64,000 nt of DNA. Origin: Vigna angularis. Lineage: Eukaryota; Streptophyta; Magnoliopsida; Fabales; Fabaceae. Below are positions 17,483 through 31,141 of the stretch, in pieces. The notes under the pieces were generated by a model. That model did not search any database and was not told the origin of the DNA. It was given only the letters and a program-made list of their open reading frames with translations. The stretch lies in assembly GCF_016808095.1 (NCBI RefSeq), contig NC_068971.1:5530501-5594500 (forward strand). The letters are read 5' to 3'. Position 1 is the stretch's first letter, and each line of letters starts with the position of its first letter. Made by a program: the position numbers and the translations under genes.

Positions 17483-17489
17483 TATATAA
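17483..17489 (+). promoter_or_regulatory. TATA box of subtilase copy 2
   Basis: TATATAAG-type sequence (within ATTATATAAGG) about 50 nt upstream of the ATG at 17538. This is similar in type and distance to the TATA element of subtilase copy 1. Sequence and spacing only. Confidence 0.5.
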
Positions 17490-17537
17490 GGAGAGGGAAG
17501 AACACGAAAGCCATGTGCTAGGCACTTTCCAAAGACA

Positions 17538-20500
17538 ATGAAAAGAATGAGTGGCTCCATTTTTTACCTTCATCTTCTTCTTTCATCTTTCGTTATTTTC
17601 ACTTTGCTGTTGAATGCTGTCCATGCCAGTAAAAAGGTAGGTCCAAGCCAGTTAATTGTTAATTTGTCACTCTGTTTCAGTATTCTTATCAGTTTCTGCA
17701 TTGAAAATAAGGTGGTGATTTAATATATAGGATGTAACAATGGAATTTGGATGATACAAATGATGGATTACTTTATTTTTGTTGCACTGCATCAATTGTT
17801 AGTTTGTGATCTTCTGTTTGCAGTGCTACATTGTGTACTTGGGAGCACATTCTCATGGTCCAAACCCTTCATCTCTTGACCTTGAAACTGCCACACATTC
17901 CCATTATGATTTACTGGGTTCGATCTTGGGAAGGTATATAAATTGATGAAGCCATTAAATTCAGTATAGGGTATGGTTTAGAAGAAACTGATTTATGGAT
18001 TAACTGTGTTGTGTATGTGAATCATTCACAGCCATGAAAAGGCCAAAGAAGCAATTATTTACTCGTATAACAAACACATCAATGGCTTTGCAGCTGCACT
18101 CGAAGAGGAAGAAGCAGCAGATATTGCAAGTGAGAAAATCAGTAGTGTGTTCCACTAATTTTTCGTTATTTCTATTATTTATTTGCAGACTAGTTGACAC
18201 ACAGTGTTTCCACTGATCTAGAAAACCGAAACGTAGTCTCTGTGTTTTTGAGCAAAGAGCATAAACTGCACACAACCCGTTCGTGGGAATTTCTTGGACT
18301 GCAAAGAAATGGTATCAACTCAGCATGGCAAAGAGGGAGATTTGGTGAGAATACAATCATCGGTAACATCGACACAGGTAACTTCATGACATTGCCATAA
18401 TCTATTTTACTCTAGCAATTCAGTAATATCATTAAATTTTCACAGCACAGTTCTTACACTTCAAATATTACAGAGAACGATAGCTATATGTTAAACACAA
18501 AATGGGATTACTCAATAATTAGAATCAATTGGCTATCTTTTAAATATTTTGAAACAGCATCAATATTATGATCATAACCAGAGAATCAATTTATCCTACA
18601 GTTTGCTATATAGTTTAGTTATTTTACTGAGGATGAATAGTTGGTTGATGTTGTCATGGCATGTTAATTATAGACCATTAAGGGCTTTCCAGTTTTCAAG
18701 TTAATTAGTTTACCACCTCGCCGACAAGTTCAGACTTCTTGAGTTGGCAAGACGCTTTTTTGGGTTCAAAAAATCCCAAAAAGAAAGGTGGGACCGTTTA
18801 TTCCTTCAAGTATTATATTTTATTTTTATTGAGAGTGTATGTGAAACTTTTTCCTATTTTGTTTTTCCAACGGTTCACACATGGTGTGTTGTTCCACGTT
18901 TGTAAAGTGCATGAGGGAGAATTTTCATGAATTTGTGAGTCTATAGGTCTATTCCAAGAAAAGATTTCATGCGCAATCAATTGTTACCGATTTTATTAGA
19001 TCTTGTTATTCATTTATTTAGTCACCAATTATATATCAAAAATAGTGTTCTTAATTTCCATCCGTGTGGATTCAATCAATTTTATATACAATAGGAATGG
19101 CAATGGATATCTCTACCCACAAAACAAAAAATTCATTGGTTATTTGTCCTATTATTAATTAGATACGAGTATTTTAAAACTCATGAATATTAATAAATAC
19201 TTACATATATTTAAAAAAATATATTTTATAATTTTTTAAAATAAAATTAAAAATATATATAATATAAATTAAATTATAATATAATTTTAATTAAATTTAA
19301 TCTAATAAAATATGAATTAATTTTAATTTTAATTATAATTTAATTTAATTTAATAAAATATAAATTTAATTTTAATTTTAATTTTAATTTTTTACTTATA
19401 ATAATTATTCACAAACATAAATAATATAGTCCGTTCATAAACCAATATTAAAATACAGTTCTAACTTTCATAAATAATAAATATCTATAAATATCAACTA
19501 AGTATTTTATTTATTTAAAGGAACGTTTATTTTTCTTATCCCTGTATACACAAGTGCTCCAACTTGATACTCTTATATTAAACAATTTTATGTTAAAACC
19601 ATGTTAACTTAGGTATAAAATTTAACTTCTGGTTGAGTGGGTTAGTTGGCAATACAATAAGAGTGACTTTGAAATTGATTTAAGGAAAGAACAGTATATG
19701 TTAACATCTAAAACCATAAATCAATTTCTGATTTTATATTTGCTATCTATAGTGAGATGTCTATATTATTCTAATTAACACTATTCTAACTTCACCTCTT
19801 GCACAGGTGTCTGGCCTGAGTCCAAGAGTTTTACAGACAGGGGATTGGGTCCTGTCCCTGCAAAATGGCGTGGGGGCAATGTCTGTCAAATCCGAGGTTC
19901 AAACAGAGTTCCATGTAACAGGTCATTTTTCTTTCTTTTAATATTTCCTGTTCTATAGTTTAAGGTTTCTAGTTCTGTTAATAATTATAATATTATGTGA
20001 ACATTGCTGCTGGTATATTCAAACATAAGTCATTGTTTCATTTGCGTCTTTTATGTATTTGGGTAGGAACAACCCTCGTAATTCATAATACATTTGATTG
20101 AGCCAAATTAAAACATCGTTACATGTTATATAATTCAGGAAACTAATCGGAGCAAGGTTCTTCAACAAAGCTTACGAAGCATTCAACGGTCAACTTCCCC
20201 GATCACAACAAACAGCACGTGACTTTGTGGGTCATGGCACGCATACTCTATCAACAGCAGGAGGGAATTTTGTGGGAGGTGCGAGTGTATTTGGCAATGG
20301 CAATGGCACTGCAAAGGGTGGCTCCCCAAGAGCTCGGGTTGCAGCCTACAAAGCGTGTTGGTCTCTCACTGATGCAGCTAGTTGTTTTGGTGCTGATGTC
20401 TTAGCTGCTATGGACCAAGCCATAAGTGATGGTGTTGACATTATCTCTGTCTCCGTTGGAGGCCGAACCAGTCTCAGTGCTGAAGAAATATTCACAGATG

Positions 20501-22600
20501 AGGTTTCCATTGGAGCATTCCATGCACTTGGGAAAAATATTCTCGTGGTTGCGTCTGCAGGGAACGATGGACCAACACCTGGAACTGTTATCAACGTGGC
20601 TCCTTGGCTATTCACAATTGCAGCTAGCACACTAGATAGGGACTTCAGCAGTACCTTAACTTTTGGAAACAATCAGCAAATTACGGTAATTATCGTTATT
20701 ATTCTTAACCTATGATTTCAATGACATGTCTAATTAGTGTTATTATATTGATGGGCATAATTAACTTTATATTATACTACCAGGGAGCCAGTCTTTTTGT
20801 AAACATACCACCTAACCAGTCTTTTTCTCTAATCCTTGCTACTGATGCTAAATTTCCCAATGCCACAAATCGAGACGCGTGAGTACAAGTCATCTCAAAA
20901 GCATATCTATTTCAAACCTTGTGAATTGAATGGCTTTTAATTTATTTTCACGTGTATTTTGTTGCAGTCAACTTTGTAAGGCTGGGACACTGGATCCTAG
21001 AAAAGTAAATGGCAAAATAGTGTCATGCATTCGAGATGGAAAAATAAAATCAGTTGCTGAGGGTAATGAAGCTCTATCTGCAGGAGCCAGGGGAATGATT
21101 TTGGGCAATCAAAAGCAAAATGGGAACACACTTCTAGCCGAGCCTCATGTTTTGTCTACTATCAACTACCCTCCAGGCCATAAAAAAACAACGCCTGGTT
21201 TTATCATAAGTGCCATGTATGATATATATATCCTTTCACAAGTTATCAGATGATATCAAACCCTCATCATGACCACTAATCTTCGCATAGCGTGCATATA
21301 ATGAAGTGTTACTGATTCCTTTTTGTGAATTGAAACTAGTCATTTCGAACTACCTAATAATTTTTCATATCTTTCTAGTAACCTTAACATTTTTTTATAA
21401 TGGCTATACTAACGTTAATCATATATGTTTATATTTCAGGGACGACACGATAAACTCGAATACGACAATAAGGATGTCTTCAGCAAGAACATTGCTAGGA
21501 AGAAAGCCAGCTCCAGTTATGGCTTCATTCTCATCAAGGGGACCCAATAAGATTCAGCCATCAATACTCAAGGTGCACACTAGCATTGAAATATTTAGTA
21601 TCAACTAAGTATACTGTACACTTCTTGTAACACTGTTGACTGTTTGATAAGACATGTTTTTGTTTAACATCATGTTGATTTAGCCCGATGTAACTGCGCC
21701 CGGTGTGAACATACTTGCTTCGTATTCACTATTTGCAAGTGCTTCTAACTTGCCTTCAGACACACGTAGAGGGTTTCCATTCAATGTAATGCAAGGAACT
21801 TCTATGTCTTGCCCTCATGTTGCTGGCATTGCTGGACTAATCAAAACACTTCATCCTGATTGGAGTCCAGCTGCTATTAAGTCAGCAATTATGACAACAG
21901 GTATTCTCTTTCTGTGTACATACTTTGTCCTATTATACCAACGTGTTACACACTTTTGGTTAAGTGTGCATTCAAAACTTGTCAACGAGGCACTCTAAAA
22001 TATGCATGTACCATTTTCTTTTGGAAATTCCTAACTTACCTGAAACATGTCCTTGCAGCAAGCACAAGAGATAACACCAACAGAACAATAAGGGATGCGT
22101 TTGATAAAAAATTGGCAAACCCTTTTGCTTATGGTTCAGGACATGTGCAACCAAACTCTGCAATAGATCCTGGACTTGTTTATGATCTAAGCCTTGTCGA
22201 TTACTTGAACTTCCTATGTGCTTCCGGATACGACCAAGAACTCATTTCGGCACTCAATTTCAACAAAAGGTTCATTTGTTCAGGCACTCACAGCATAACA
22301 GACTTGAACTACCCTTCAATCACATTGCCAAATCTGGGGTTAAAAGCCGTAACTGTCACTCGCACCATCACCAATGTTGGGCCACCAAGCACATATTTTG
22401 CAAAAGCTCAGTTACCTGGATACACCATAGTTGTTGTACCCAATTCCTTGACTTTCACGAAAATTGGTGAAAAGAAGACATTCAGGGTTGTTGTACAGGC
22501 TACAAGTGTAACTAAGAGGGGAAATTATAATTTTGGGAAATTGCTTTGGACGAATGGAAAACACAACGTTAGAAGTCCAATAACAGTTCGGCGCAAATGA
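17538..22600 (+). CDS. Subtilisin-like serine protease, SBT5.3/AIR3-like (copy 2), 11 exons, 786 aa
   Basis: Tandem paralogue of the subtilase at 2332-8291, same strand. Exons: 17538-17636, 17824-17933, 18032-18129, 18222-18377, 19807-19921, 20139-20685, 20784-20878, 20968-21216, 21440-21572, 21684-21900, 22059-22600, totalling 2361 nt in frame with GT-AG introns throughout. It has a signal peptide, an I9 prodomain starting CYIVYLG, and the catalytic set Asp153 (NIDTG), His225 (GHGTH), Asn335 (SAGNDGP) and Ser574 (GTSMSCPH). A PA insertion and a C-terminal Fn3-like domain ([13 protein letters not shown]) follow. Exons 2, 3, 4, 6, 7, 8, 10 and 11 have exactly the same length as in copy 1. Exon 5 is 9 nt shorter, and exons 1 and 9 are 9 and 3 nt longer. 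Intron 4 is 1429 nt here against 72 nt in copy 1, pointing to later insertion. Expected to be secreted; the substrate is unknown. Confidence 0.94.
18378..19806. other. Expanded intron 4 of subtilase copy 2, probably holding an inserted repeat
   Basis: Copy 1 has 72 nt at this place; here there are 1429 nt. The centre (about 19090-19520) starts with GGAATGGCAATGGATATCTCTACCC, which resembles common plant repeats with GGCAATGG and CTACCC words. It becomes almost pure A/T with AATTTTAATTTTAATTTAAT runs at 19200-19390. No clear inverted termini or target duplication were found. Confidence 0.5.
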
Positions 22601-25600
22601 AAAACTTCATTCTTGGAGTTAGTTGTGTTTAGGATGTCGCATTAAAGCACATGCATATGTAACTAAATGCATGTTTCACTGTTGGGTATTTCATGTTGTC
22701 ACTTCGCTGTGAAGGGCCTTTGTTTTTATTTCATCTTTGTTTTTTGTTTGGTTATAATAGTTATTTTATTTTAACATACCCTTACTTCCAAATAAACAAA
22801 CTATCGAACCTCATTAATCCTTCTTTTGGTCTCTAATTTTTGCCGTTCTTTTCTTTAGTAACTATCTTTGATTTCTCAACATTTTATATATTGAACATTT
22901 GACAGAACTTATTTGTAAGAACACATAATTTTGTTATTGAATTGAAAAAAATATATGTTAAGAAACCAAATTCACACAATTCGGTAATAGATAAACTAAA
23001 AATATATATAACTCTAAAAATAAAGAGGATTTCTTTCATAATCTGAACCTCATGCCAAATCATAATATGTATTCATAATCCCAATTTCTCTTCGAAAAGT
23101 GAGCTATAAATATTATGACATTGTAATTCTTAGATTAAATGGGTCCTGCATATTATTTAGAAGCATTCGTTTAAAAGTCTAAAAATCGAGCGAAATTCTT
23201 AAAATTTGACTTGATTGATAAAAGTGTTATCTTGTTTAGTTTAGAACTTAAATTAAAATTCACTTGGTTAATCATGCATTTAATGTACATTTCTCTTCTC
23301 TTATGTATGGGCCAGGGTTTTATTTTTCTTTTGAACAATTGCATGAGTACGGACTTTATGAGCAAGAATTGGGTATACTACGCTAACTTTCTGCACCCCC
23401 ATAATTTCTTTCCACACCTCTCAACTTACAAAATGACTATTTTACCCTCATTAAAACTTACTGTTAGATAATATATTCCGAAAATTTCTCAGAACAAGCT
23501 TTCTCTAGAACTTTGAGAATAAGACTTCCAAAAGTACATTCTTTCTAAGTAATAAGTTATATTTTGTCAGTTTTCCCATAAAGTTTTTAAAAGAGTAAAC
23601 TTATACCTAACAAGAGAAAGAAAGAAAAAAGCTGTTGATAATTGAGAGCATACATCTGTGATATGGTATTATTGTGAAAGTAAATAAAGTCTTTTTCAGT
23701 GAAACATCACTTTCTGTACCTAATATTCTTATTAAATTATATTCTAAAAGCTCATTCTATCAACGATGAGCCTTCTAACGTGTCCCACTCTCTGCTTATG
23801 CTTAACCCTTACGATCGACCAACGCATTAAATAACCATTATTCGTTATTCATTATTCATTAATAACATGTAAACAATTATTTTTCAAAAAGAAATGGTCC
23901 CCATGCATGCATAAATTTACTTTCTTCATTACAACTGAAAGTGCAACATTTTATATATTTCATAACTTTATGCCTTTTAGTTCTTATTAAGTTATGTAAT
24001 TCCTGTAAGTTCGCGTTCAGATCAAAATAGGATAAGGACTGGATAGTGTTACTTTTTCCATGACTCTTCATTCTCACTTTAACATGCTTTATAGTATTTA
24101 AGAACATGGCTACTCTGACTTTAAGCCAAAAAAAACAATTTACATTGTAATGAAATTAAAAAACAAATTTAGTGAATTGATTAATGAGAGTTATAGCAAA
24201 GTTTTTTTTTTAAAAAAAAAAATCTTCAAGAACTAATTTATGTATTTTTAGTTAAATTTGAATTTATTAGTATTTTTCTTCATGTTGTTGTTATTATTAT
24301 TATCATTATTAGTATTAGTATTATTAGTATTAGTATTTTTAATTAATTAACTAACAAAATATCTGGTTTATATATTTAAAAATTACAAAATATGAAAGGA
24401 TGAAAATAAAACTTTAATTTTGTATGTGTGTGGATAAGTATGGATATATATTGTTTACATCTCTCACCCTAATTTTATAGATGGGAAATTTTGAAACGGT
24501 TAAAAATGGTTATTGCGACTACTATAATCTATTATAAATATTTTTAGTTTTTTTATTTGAAATAATGACATGTAATTTAAAATTTACTATTGAAAATAAT
24601 AAATAAGTTTATTAAATAAAAAATATCTATTTATTTTTCAACTAAACAATTTTTGTCTCCTTATTTTTTTTTATCTCTTAGTCTTTTTCTTCAAAGACAG
24701 TTTTTTTTACATAAAAAATAGTATTTAATATATATCATTTTTCTTAATTTTAGAACTTTTCACTTATGTTTCAAAGTGAATATCCATTATTACAAAATAG
24801 TTGTTTACGTCACATATTTATGACTTTAACATTGTGGATGATATAAATTTACATCAAACAAAACATCTACCATAAATTTACGTTAAATCTCATTAGGTTC
24901 TATGTAAGATTTTGTTCTTTTTTAACTTAATCGATTTTGGCTTAAATCAAAACTTGAAATAAATAAAAAATATATTAATATTTATTTACATACAATGAAC
25001 CAATGTCTTATGAAAATTATAAGAATCTAAATGATACAACAAAATTTTAGAATACTAAAAACAAAATGATAAATAACAATAAATTAAAACACAATTATAA
25101 AAAGATGTTTATATATGTTCATAATTAAGATCTCTAAAAACAATCACGATATAACTAATACTCACATCATTAATGACGTATTTAAACTTACAAAACTCCA
25201 ATATAATAGAAAAAAAACACTCATCATCAAAAAACACTCAACTACTCATTCACGAAAATGACCTTTAGAACATTCACAAACACTTATGCAACAACAAAAT
25301 ATTATCATCATTGCTAAGCTAAAGAAAGGAACATGAAGGAAAAAGAGAAGAAATAAAAAAAATCACAAAATAAAAAACCTGAAACCCTAAAGTTTTAGGT
25401 CGAATTGTTAAGAATTTAACATAAAATTCAACATTTATGGTAAATTATATGTTAATCCATCATAAATATCGAGTTTTACATTAGACCCTTAATCCAAATT
25501 CAATAAGTTTCAATTATTCACAAAATTAGTATCCTATATTATTTTCATATTCTTTGTATATTGAAAGACTGATTTTACAGTGATTCCATCTATTTCTCCA

Positions 25601-26761
25601 GGTGTCTTCACTTTTAATTAAAACAAACTTGGCAGTAAGTTTAGAATATCCTACTGTTAAATTAATTTATTTTACAAAATTAGTTTGTGATTAATTTTTC
25701 AAATTATTTGAAGTGATTTATTAACCAACAGAACAAGTGAATATAAATTTAAAACATCTCTATACATAATGACGTGGGTTTGACCTCTGTGTAGTACATA
25801 ACTTCATTGGTAGAGTGTTGTAGTTGAACTGAGAGATCATTGAAAACGACCCAAGTGTAGAACGTTTAATGGAAGTTATTAATTTATATGTTCTTATTTG
25901 AAACCTTCCTTTCATATTCAAAATAATTAATATTTGACAACTCATAAGAGCTTTGTGGTCACTGCCATGGTGGTGTGTGACATAATATAAGTTATTAATT
26001 AATCTTTTTCATGACCTAAAAAGTTGTCTTGTCGCAACCAAAATAGATGATGTTAAAAACAACTTGCAATATCGAAAAAAATGGGAAAATATAAACAACA
26101 TTGTTTGGTAGGGGTTGTTATCCGATTAATAATCCACACCCTTTGTGGATAGGCTATAACTAACAAACAAAGGAATGCATTTTCTTTAGATGATGGCATT
26201 TACATATATGCTGTTTCTAAGTAAAAGTGACATTTGACAGTTTTCAAATAATGCTTATTTTCGTATCCATCCTCGGAAACTGTTGTCTCTTTATTAAGAT
26301 ATGGTATTTGTTCAAGGCGTGATGTTTTTAGTAGATTTCTAGGTCTGATATCGTTAGAACTTTGGAGTTTAACATCAAAAGATATTTATAGGGAATTAGG
26401 TTAATCAGATATATGTGTCTTTGATTGTAGAAAACTAATAATACCCTAATAAGTTTAAGTCAAATGTTATTTGTAGATTAAATATAAGTTATCTTCTTAT
26501 AGATGAATTAGAATCGTTTAATAAATGTGTCTATTAGTTCAATAAATACGTTATGTTTTTACCTTTCTTTCTTCACAATTGTAATGTTATCGATTAGTTT
26601 GTATAAACTTGTCTTTTTTTCGTTTGTTAAACTAGTTTCGATCAGAGAGTTTGCAAAATGATACTCAAGTAAGCAATACATAATAAATAATAAATGTTAT
26701 AATAATGATAGGGTAGATATATCATACCTTGTGAATAGTATTCGTTTATATATCCGTATGA
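22601..26761. other. AT-rich intergenic region, nothing recognised
   Basis: About 4.2 kb downstream of subtilase copy 2. The first 200 nt probably contain its 3' UTR. The rest is AT-rich with an imperfect ATT/AGT trinucleotide tract at about 24283-24340. The short frames present (for example 23171-23471 and 23877-24107) lack any recognisable domain or codon character. Confidence 0.5.
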
Positions 26762-27468
26762 GTTTTTATTAGTGCTGTCAAAATGGGTTGTAATCCGCGA
26801 GCCAATTCAGCTCACTGCGGGTTTGAGTCGGGTTGGGTTTGAAAAAAATGTAATTTTTTTATGCGGGTTAGTTTTAAACCCGGCTCACTTAGAATCCGGC
26901 TCATTGGGTTGAACTCGTGGTGAGCCGGCTCACCAACCCACCTAATTTAATTTAATTATTTATTATTTTGTATTTCAATATTATTATTTAGCATTTTTTT
27001 ATTATATTGTAGATGGTGACAAAGAAGAAGATATATCAAAAGAGAAAAATATTATAGATTTATCTATTCAAGACTCTAATATTATAAATAGACAAGTGAT
27101 ACAAAAATTATCAATATTAAAAACTTATTTGTTCGCCTTTTGTACATGTTTTTGGATTATGCTTGGATTGTATGATGCATTTTTTTTGTTTTGAAATGTC
27201 TTTGGAGTTTAACTTCATTTTAGTGTGACGTTTATTTAGATTTGAATTTAAAAAAATTGTAATTTTTTTATTTAAAAAAAAACTTATAATTAAATGAGCT
27301 AGTGAGTCAACCCGTTTAACCCACCAACCCGTGGTGGATCGAGCCGGATTCGAATTTTTTCAGCTCGCTAATAAGTGAGCCGAGTTGGATTGACTCACTA
27401 AGTGATCAACCCATGGTGAGTCGAGCCAGATCGAGCGAATTACCCGTTTTGACAGCTCTAGTTTTTAT
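26762..27468. mobile_element. Non-autonomous hAT-like element (691 bp) with 8-bp target duplication
   Basis: The element spans 26770-27460. Its ends are inverted repeats: TAGTGCTGTCAAAATGGGT at the left, and TAGAGCTGTCAAAACGGGT when the right end is read on the minus strand (17 of 19 match). It is flanked by a perfect 8-bp duplication, GTTTTTAT at 26762-26769 and 27461-27468. The 8-bp duplication and the TAGNGCTGTCAAAA-type terminus are hallmarks of hAT elements. GAGCC/GGCTC and AACCC/GGGTT words crowd both subterminal regions. There is no transposase frame, so it would need a partner element to move. Confidence 0.9.
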
Positions 27469-27954
27469 CTTTCTTAGACATAGGTTCTGTAAGTGTGTTC
27501 TAGTTTAGGATTTCCCAAGTAGAAATTAATTACCTTATTCCTCTATTAGTCATCTCTAATTGAAGTTTACCAAGACAATATAAGGTCATATCATCCTACT
27601 CTTTTCAAGCTAAGGTAATCTCATTATCGGTCTTCTATACTAATTACAATTTATTAGTTGAGAATGAAAGGTATGAATTGAGAGAGGTTCTTTTATATAA
27701 TAAAATAAACTTGTCAAAGAGATAAAAAAACAAATTGTAGTAGTTTTATGGTAAATAGTAAACATTAATATTATGTATACTTAATTTAAATATATTATTT
27801 TAATTACTTAAAATTATTAGTCAAAATTTATGGTTAAATGTTTTTAATTCCTAAATTTTGACAATAAATTAAAATTCGTGTATGTATGAAACTTTGATAC
27901 GTTTTGGTCTCTAAACTTTAAAAATGTACCATATAAGTTGATCAGTGTATGTCA

Positions 27955-28356
27955 CCCGATCGGTCAATTATATGAAAAGTCAATTCTAGGCTCATATTTG
28001 GACTTTTCTAAGGAATTGAGAAGACATTTGAATAGGAGAGACAAACTGAACTAAGTGAAAAGATTTAAAGTTTAAAGGTATAATTCTCCATCTTATACAC
28101 CGAAACAAAAAATAAATGAATATAATTTTTTTAACCCATTTACGTTAATATTTTTTTATCAAATTTGTTTCTTAGATAACATTGAAACGGAAAAATGTCA
28201 AATAGTATAAATAACTCAAATATTAACATGAAACATATTTAATATATCAAAAAAAAATTAAAATAAATGGATTAAAAGAATTATATTTATTATTTTTTAA
28301 ATTTAATCATCAAAATATATCAAAATTTTATATATGAAAGAATTTTAATTTTGTGT
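27955..28356. repeat. Direct repeat copy A flanking the transposon cluster
   Basis: About 400 bp, closely similar to 40556-40965 in the same orientation. Shared blocks include AAATAAATGAATATAATTTTTTTAA, CATTGAAACGGAAAAATGT-like text, AAATAACTCAAATATTAACATGAAACATATTT and TTTAATCATCAAAATATATCAAAA (compared by eye). A more distant relative lies near 53030-53180. The identity of this repeat family is unknown to me. Confidence 0.75.
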
Positions 28357-28696
28357 GTAACACCCCGATTTTTCGAGATGTGTGTAAATTTTTTTTCGAA
28401 ACATAAGATTTCCATAAAACATTTGTTCAAGATCACCAAACATTATTCAATTAAAAAAGACGAAGCAAAACATAATTATAAACGTTGACTGATCAAACCG
28501 AAAATATCAAATAATCTCTTTTACAATAAAAATTCCAAGTTTAGAAACTTTTAAATAGAATAAATAATCCTTCCCAAAATAAAAGATTCCAACTCTCACG
28601 TCAGCTACTTCAATCCATTTTTTATCTGCAACGCCATTTACTCTTGTACAAGTACGATTATCGAAGGTGAAAATCACAACCACAACATGCAAGGGT
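28356..28696 (-). mobile_element. Left part of a reverse-oriented LTR-like fragment split by the CACTA element
   Basis: Begins TGTAACACCCCGATTTTTCGAG, the reverse complement of the ...GGGGTGTTACA terminus common in Tekay/Del-type Ty3/Gypsy LTRs. It runs to the CACTA insertion point and appears to continue at 40243. Only family resemblance supports this; no partner LTR is present. Confidence 0.45.
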
Positions 28697-28979
28697 CACT
28701 ACAAAAAAAAATCTTATTTAGAGGGGGTTATTTTGGAGAGGGTATAAAAAACCCCCTCAAATTAACACAACTTAAGATGTTTAATTTAAATTATTTAACT
28801 GACAATGTTTGTGGGAGTTTTAATTCCTTTTAAGAGAGGTTTATAACCTCCTCAAATAATAATATATATTTTTTCTTCATTTACTAATTCTTTTACATTT
28901 TTCCATCTAAAAATTTTACAGTAAATTTTCTTTTAACAATCCTAAAATTTTATTCCCTTCGTAATCTTAAACCCATCTG

Positions 28980-29275
28980 CTTAAACCACTGAACCCTAAA
29001 ATCAGTTCCTCTTTAATTCCATCCGCAAAATCAGTTCCCCCTTCATTCCATCCGATTTCTCCCTCGCAGGTACGCAATCTTCCTTTCTTCCTTCTTCTAT
29101 TTCCTGTTGTCATTCATTTCTTTCATTTCTCCTTTGGATTGCCCGTGTTTCCTTTTCCTTTCAGATTCGCAGTCGGTGGACGAAGCTGCAACGAGGGTTC
29201 TGCGGACCGGCAGACAGCGGAGCTCATAACGTCACCGATGCATACGTGACAGGATAAGTAGGACAGTAAGAAATT
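28980..29275 (+). other. Candidate 5' untranslated exons inside the CACTA element
   Basis: A pyrimidine-rich, leader-like block (AAACCCTAAAATCAG style, TTCCATCC repeats) precedes a more GC-rich segment (29166-29260) that has plausible splice sites (TTTCAG before it, GT-like text after it). It may be the leader of a captured host gene or of the element's own transcript. No open frame of note. Confidence 0.3.
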
Positions 29276-29597
29276 GATGAACTATTTGTTTATTTGTCCT
29301 CAATTTTAATGATATAGATTTCTGTTCTTGACCTTGGGTTTGGTGTTATATGCATTGTTGCTGAACAGATTTGAATGTTTTTTTCCATAATGGATAGGGG
29401 AAGATTTTGGAGGGCTTGTTGGGCTTGTTTTCGTTGCTTTTAGTTCTTCTGTTATTTTGTAGTTAGGAGGACTTCTTATTGTCTTCTGGAACTTGTTAAT
29501 TACTATATTTCCTGCAATTGAAATATGTATTTATACTAATGCAGATTAATGCACAGTTATATTTTTCATTTCGATTACGTACCCGTCCTACCTTTTG

Positions 29598-29700
<103 letters not shown>

Positions 29701-29794
29701 TTATTATTATTGTTTATGTAAAAGGAGTTAGTATGTAATTGGCGTTTTACTAATAGTTAAAGGAAAAAATGTGTATTAACTTTTACATTCATAA

Positions 29795-29796
<2 letters not shown>

Positions 29797-29849
<53 letters not shown>
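29797..29849. repeat. (TA)n microsatellite
   Basis: About 26 TA units, second array of duplication copy 1. The equivalent in copy 2 has about 49 units. Confidence 0.97.
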
Positions 29850-29852
<3 letters not shown>

Positions 29853-30167
29853 GCTACAGGTCATCATGCAAATATAGTATTTCAAATCCATGATTTTATT
29901 TCTTATCTGCTATGACCACATATCTCAATGACCTTCCGTTTGATGCAATTTGAATTATGTCATATATGATATAGTTCTTGACTACACATGTGTGAATTTT
30001 ATTTCTGAAAACAGATTGGTTATTTGAAAATATTCGAAGGTTTCAGACTATCAGTAATATTTAGAAAGTTAAATCTGACAATTGTGAAGTTAATTGTACA
30101 TGACATAAACCAGTTAATTGTACTCAACAAGTGCATCATACTCCTCACTGAAGAGGTCTTGTTTTGG

Positions 30168-30568
<401 letters not shown>

Positions 30569-31037
30569 ATTGTCTTCTGGAACTTGTTAGAAGGCATTGT
30601 ACCACTGCTCTCAAGTAACTTCTACATTTGTAACATTTTCTTTGATATTAGTGTTTACTAAGTTATGCCTTCTTTCTCTTCCTTCCGTCCTAGATTAGTA
30701 AAATATTAATTTGAGGATTATTTTTATTGTAAAATTAAGTTTAATAGAAAAAAAACTTAAGTAGTAACATCTGTAATGAGAGGACACTATGTCATCCAAA
30801 ATGGAAAAGAGAAGCATGTTAGAGAACAAAAAGATGTGAGAAAAAAAAATTGAATGTGCTCAATTCTTATGCATACATGTGAGGGTGTCCCTTGTGATGG
30901 TGTGTAAAGGCTCGAAACCAATATTTATTGACTGTTTCTTGGGGACCAGAATAGATTTATTTAATTTAATTTTTGAAGTGATATAGGTACCTATTGGTAT
31001 GGGGATTTTACTATTTATTTGGTGTATTATATTGCAG

Positions 31038-31141
31038 GTGGAGACCATTTTGGACAGGGATAACTTTACTTTGGATGAACTTCTTGATGAGGACGAAATT
31101 ATTCAGGAATGCAAAGCTCTCAATAGTCGCCTTATAAATTT
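31038..31141 (+). pseudogene. Captured host exon: SAPS-domain (PP6 regulatory subunit-like) gene fragment
   Basis: One open exon of 34 codons plus two bases, preceded by TATTGCAG and followed by a GT donor (GTAATC). It encodes VETILDRDNFTLDELLDEDE continuing to IIQECKALNSRLIN. This matches, from memory, the conserved N-terminus of plant SAPS/SIT4-associated proteins, which are regulatory subunits of PP6-type phosphatases. Neither the MFWK-type first exon nor later exons were found nearby, so this is a fragment. It sits inside the CACTA element upstream of the TNPA-like gene, which fits gene-fragment capture. There is no stop or frameshift within the exon. Confidence 0.75.
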
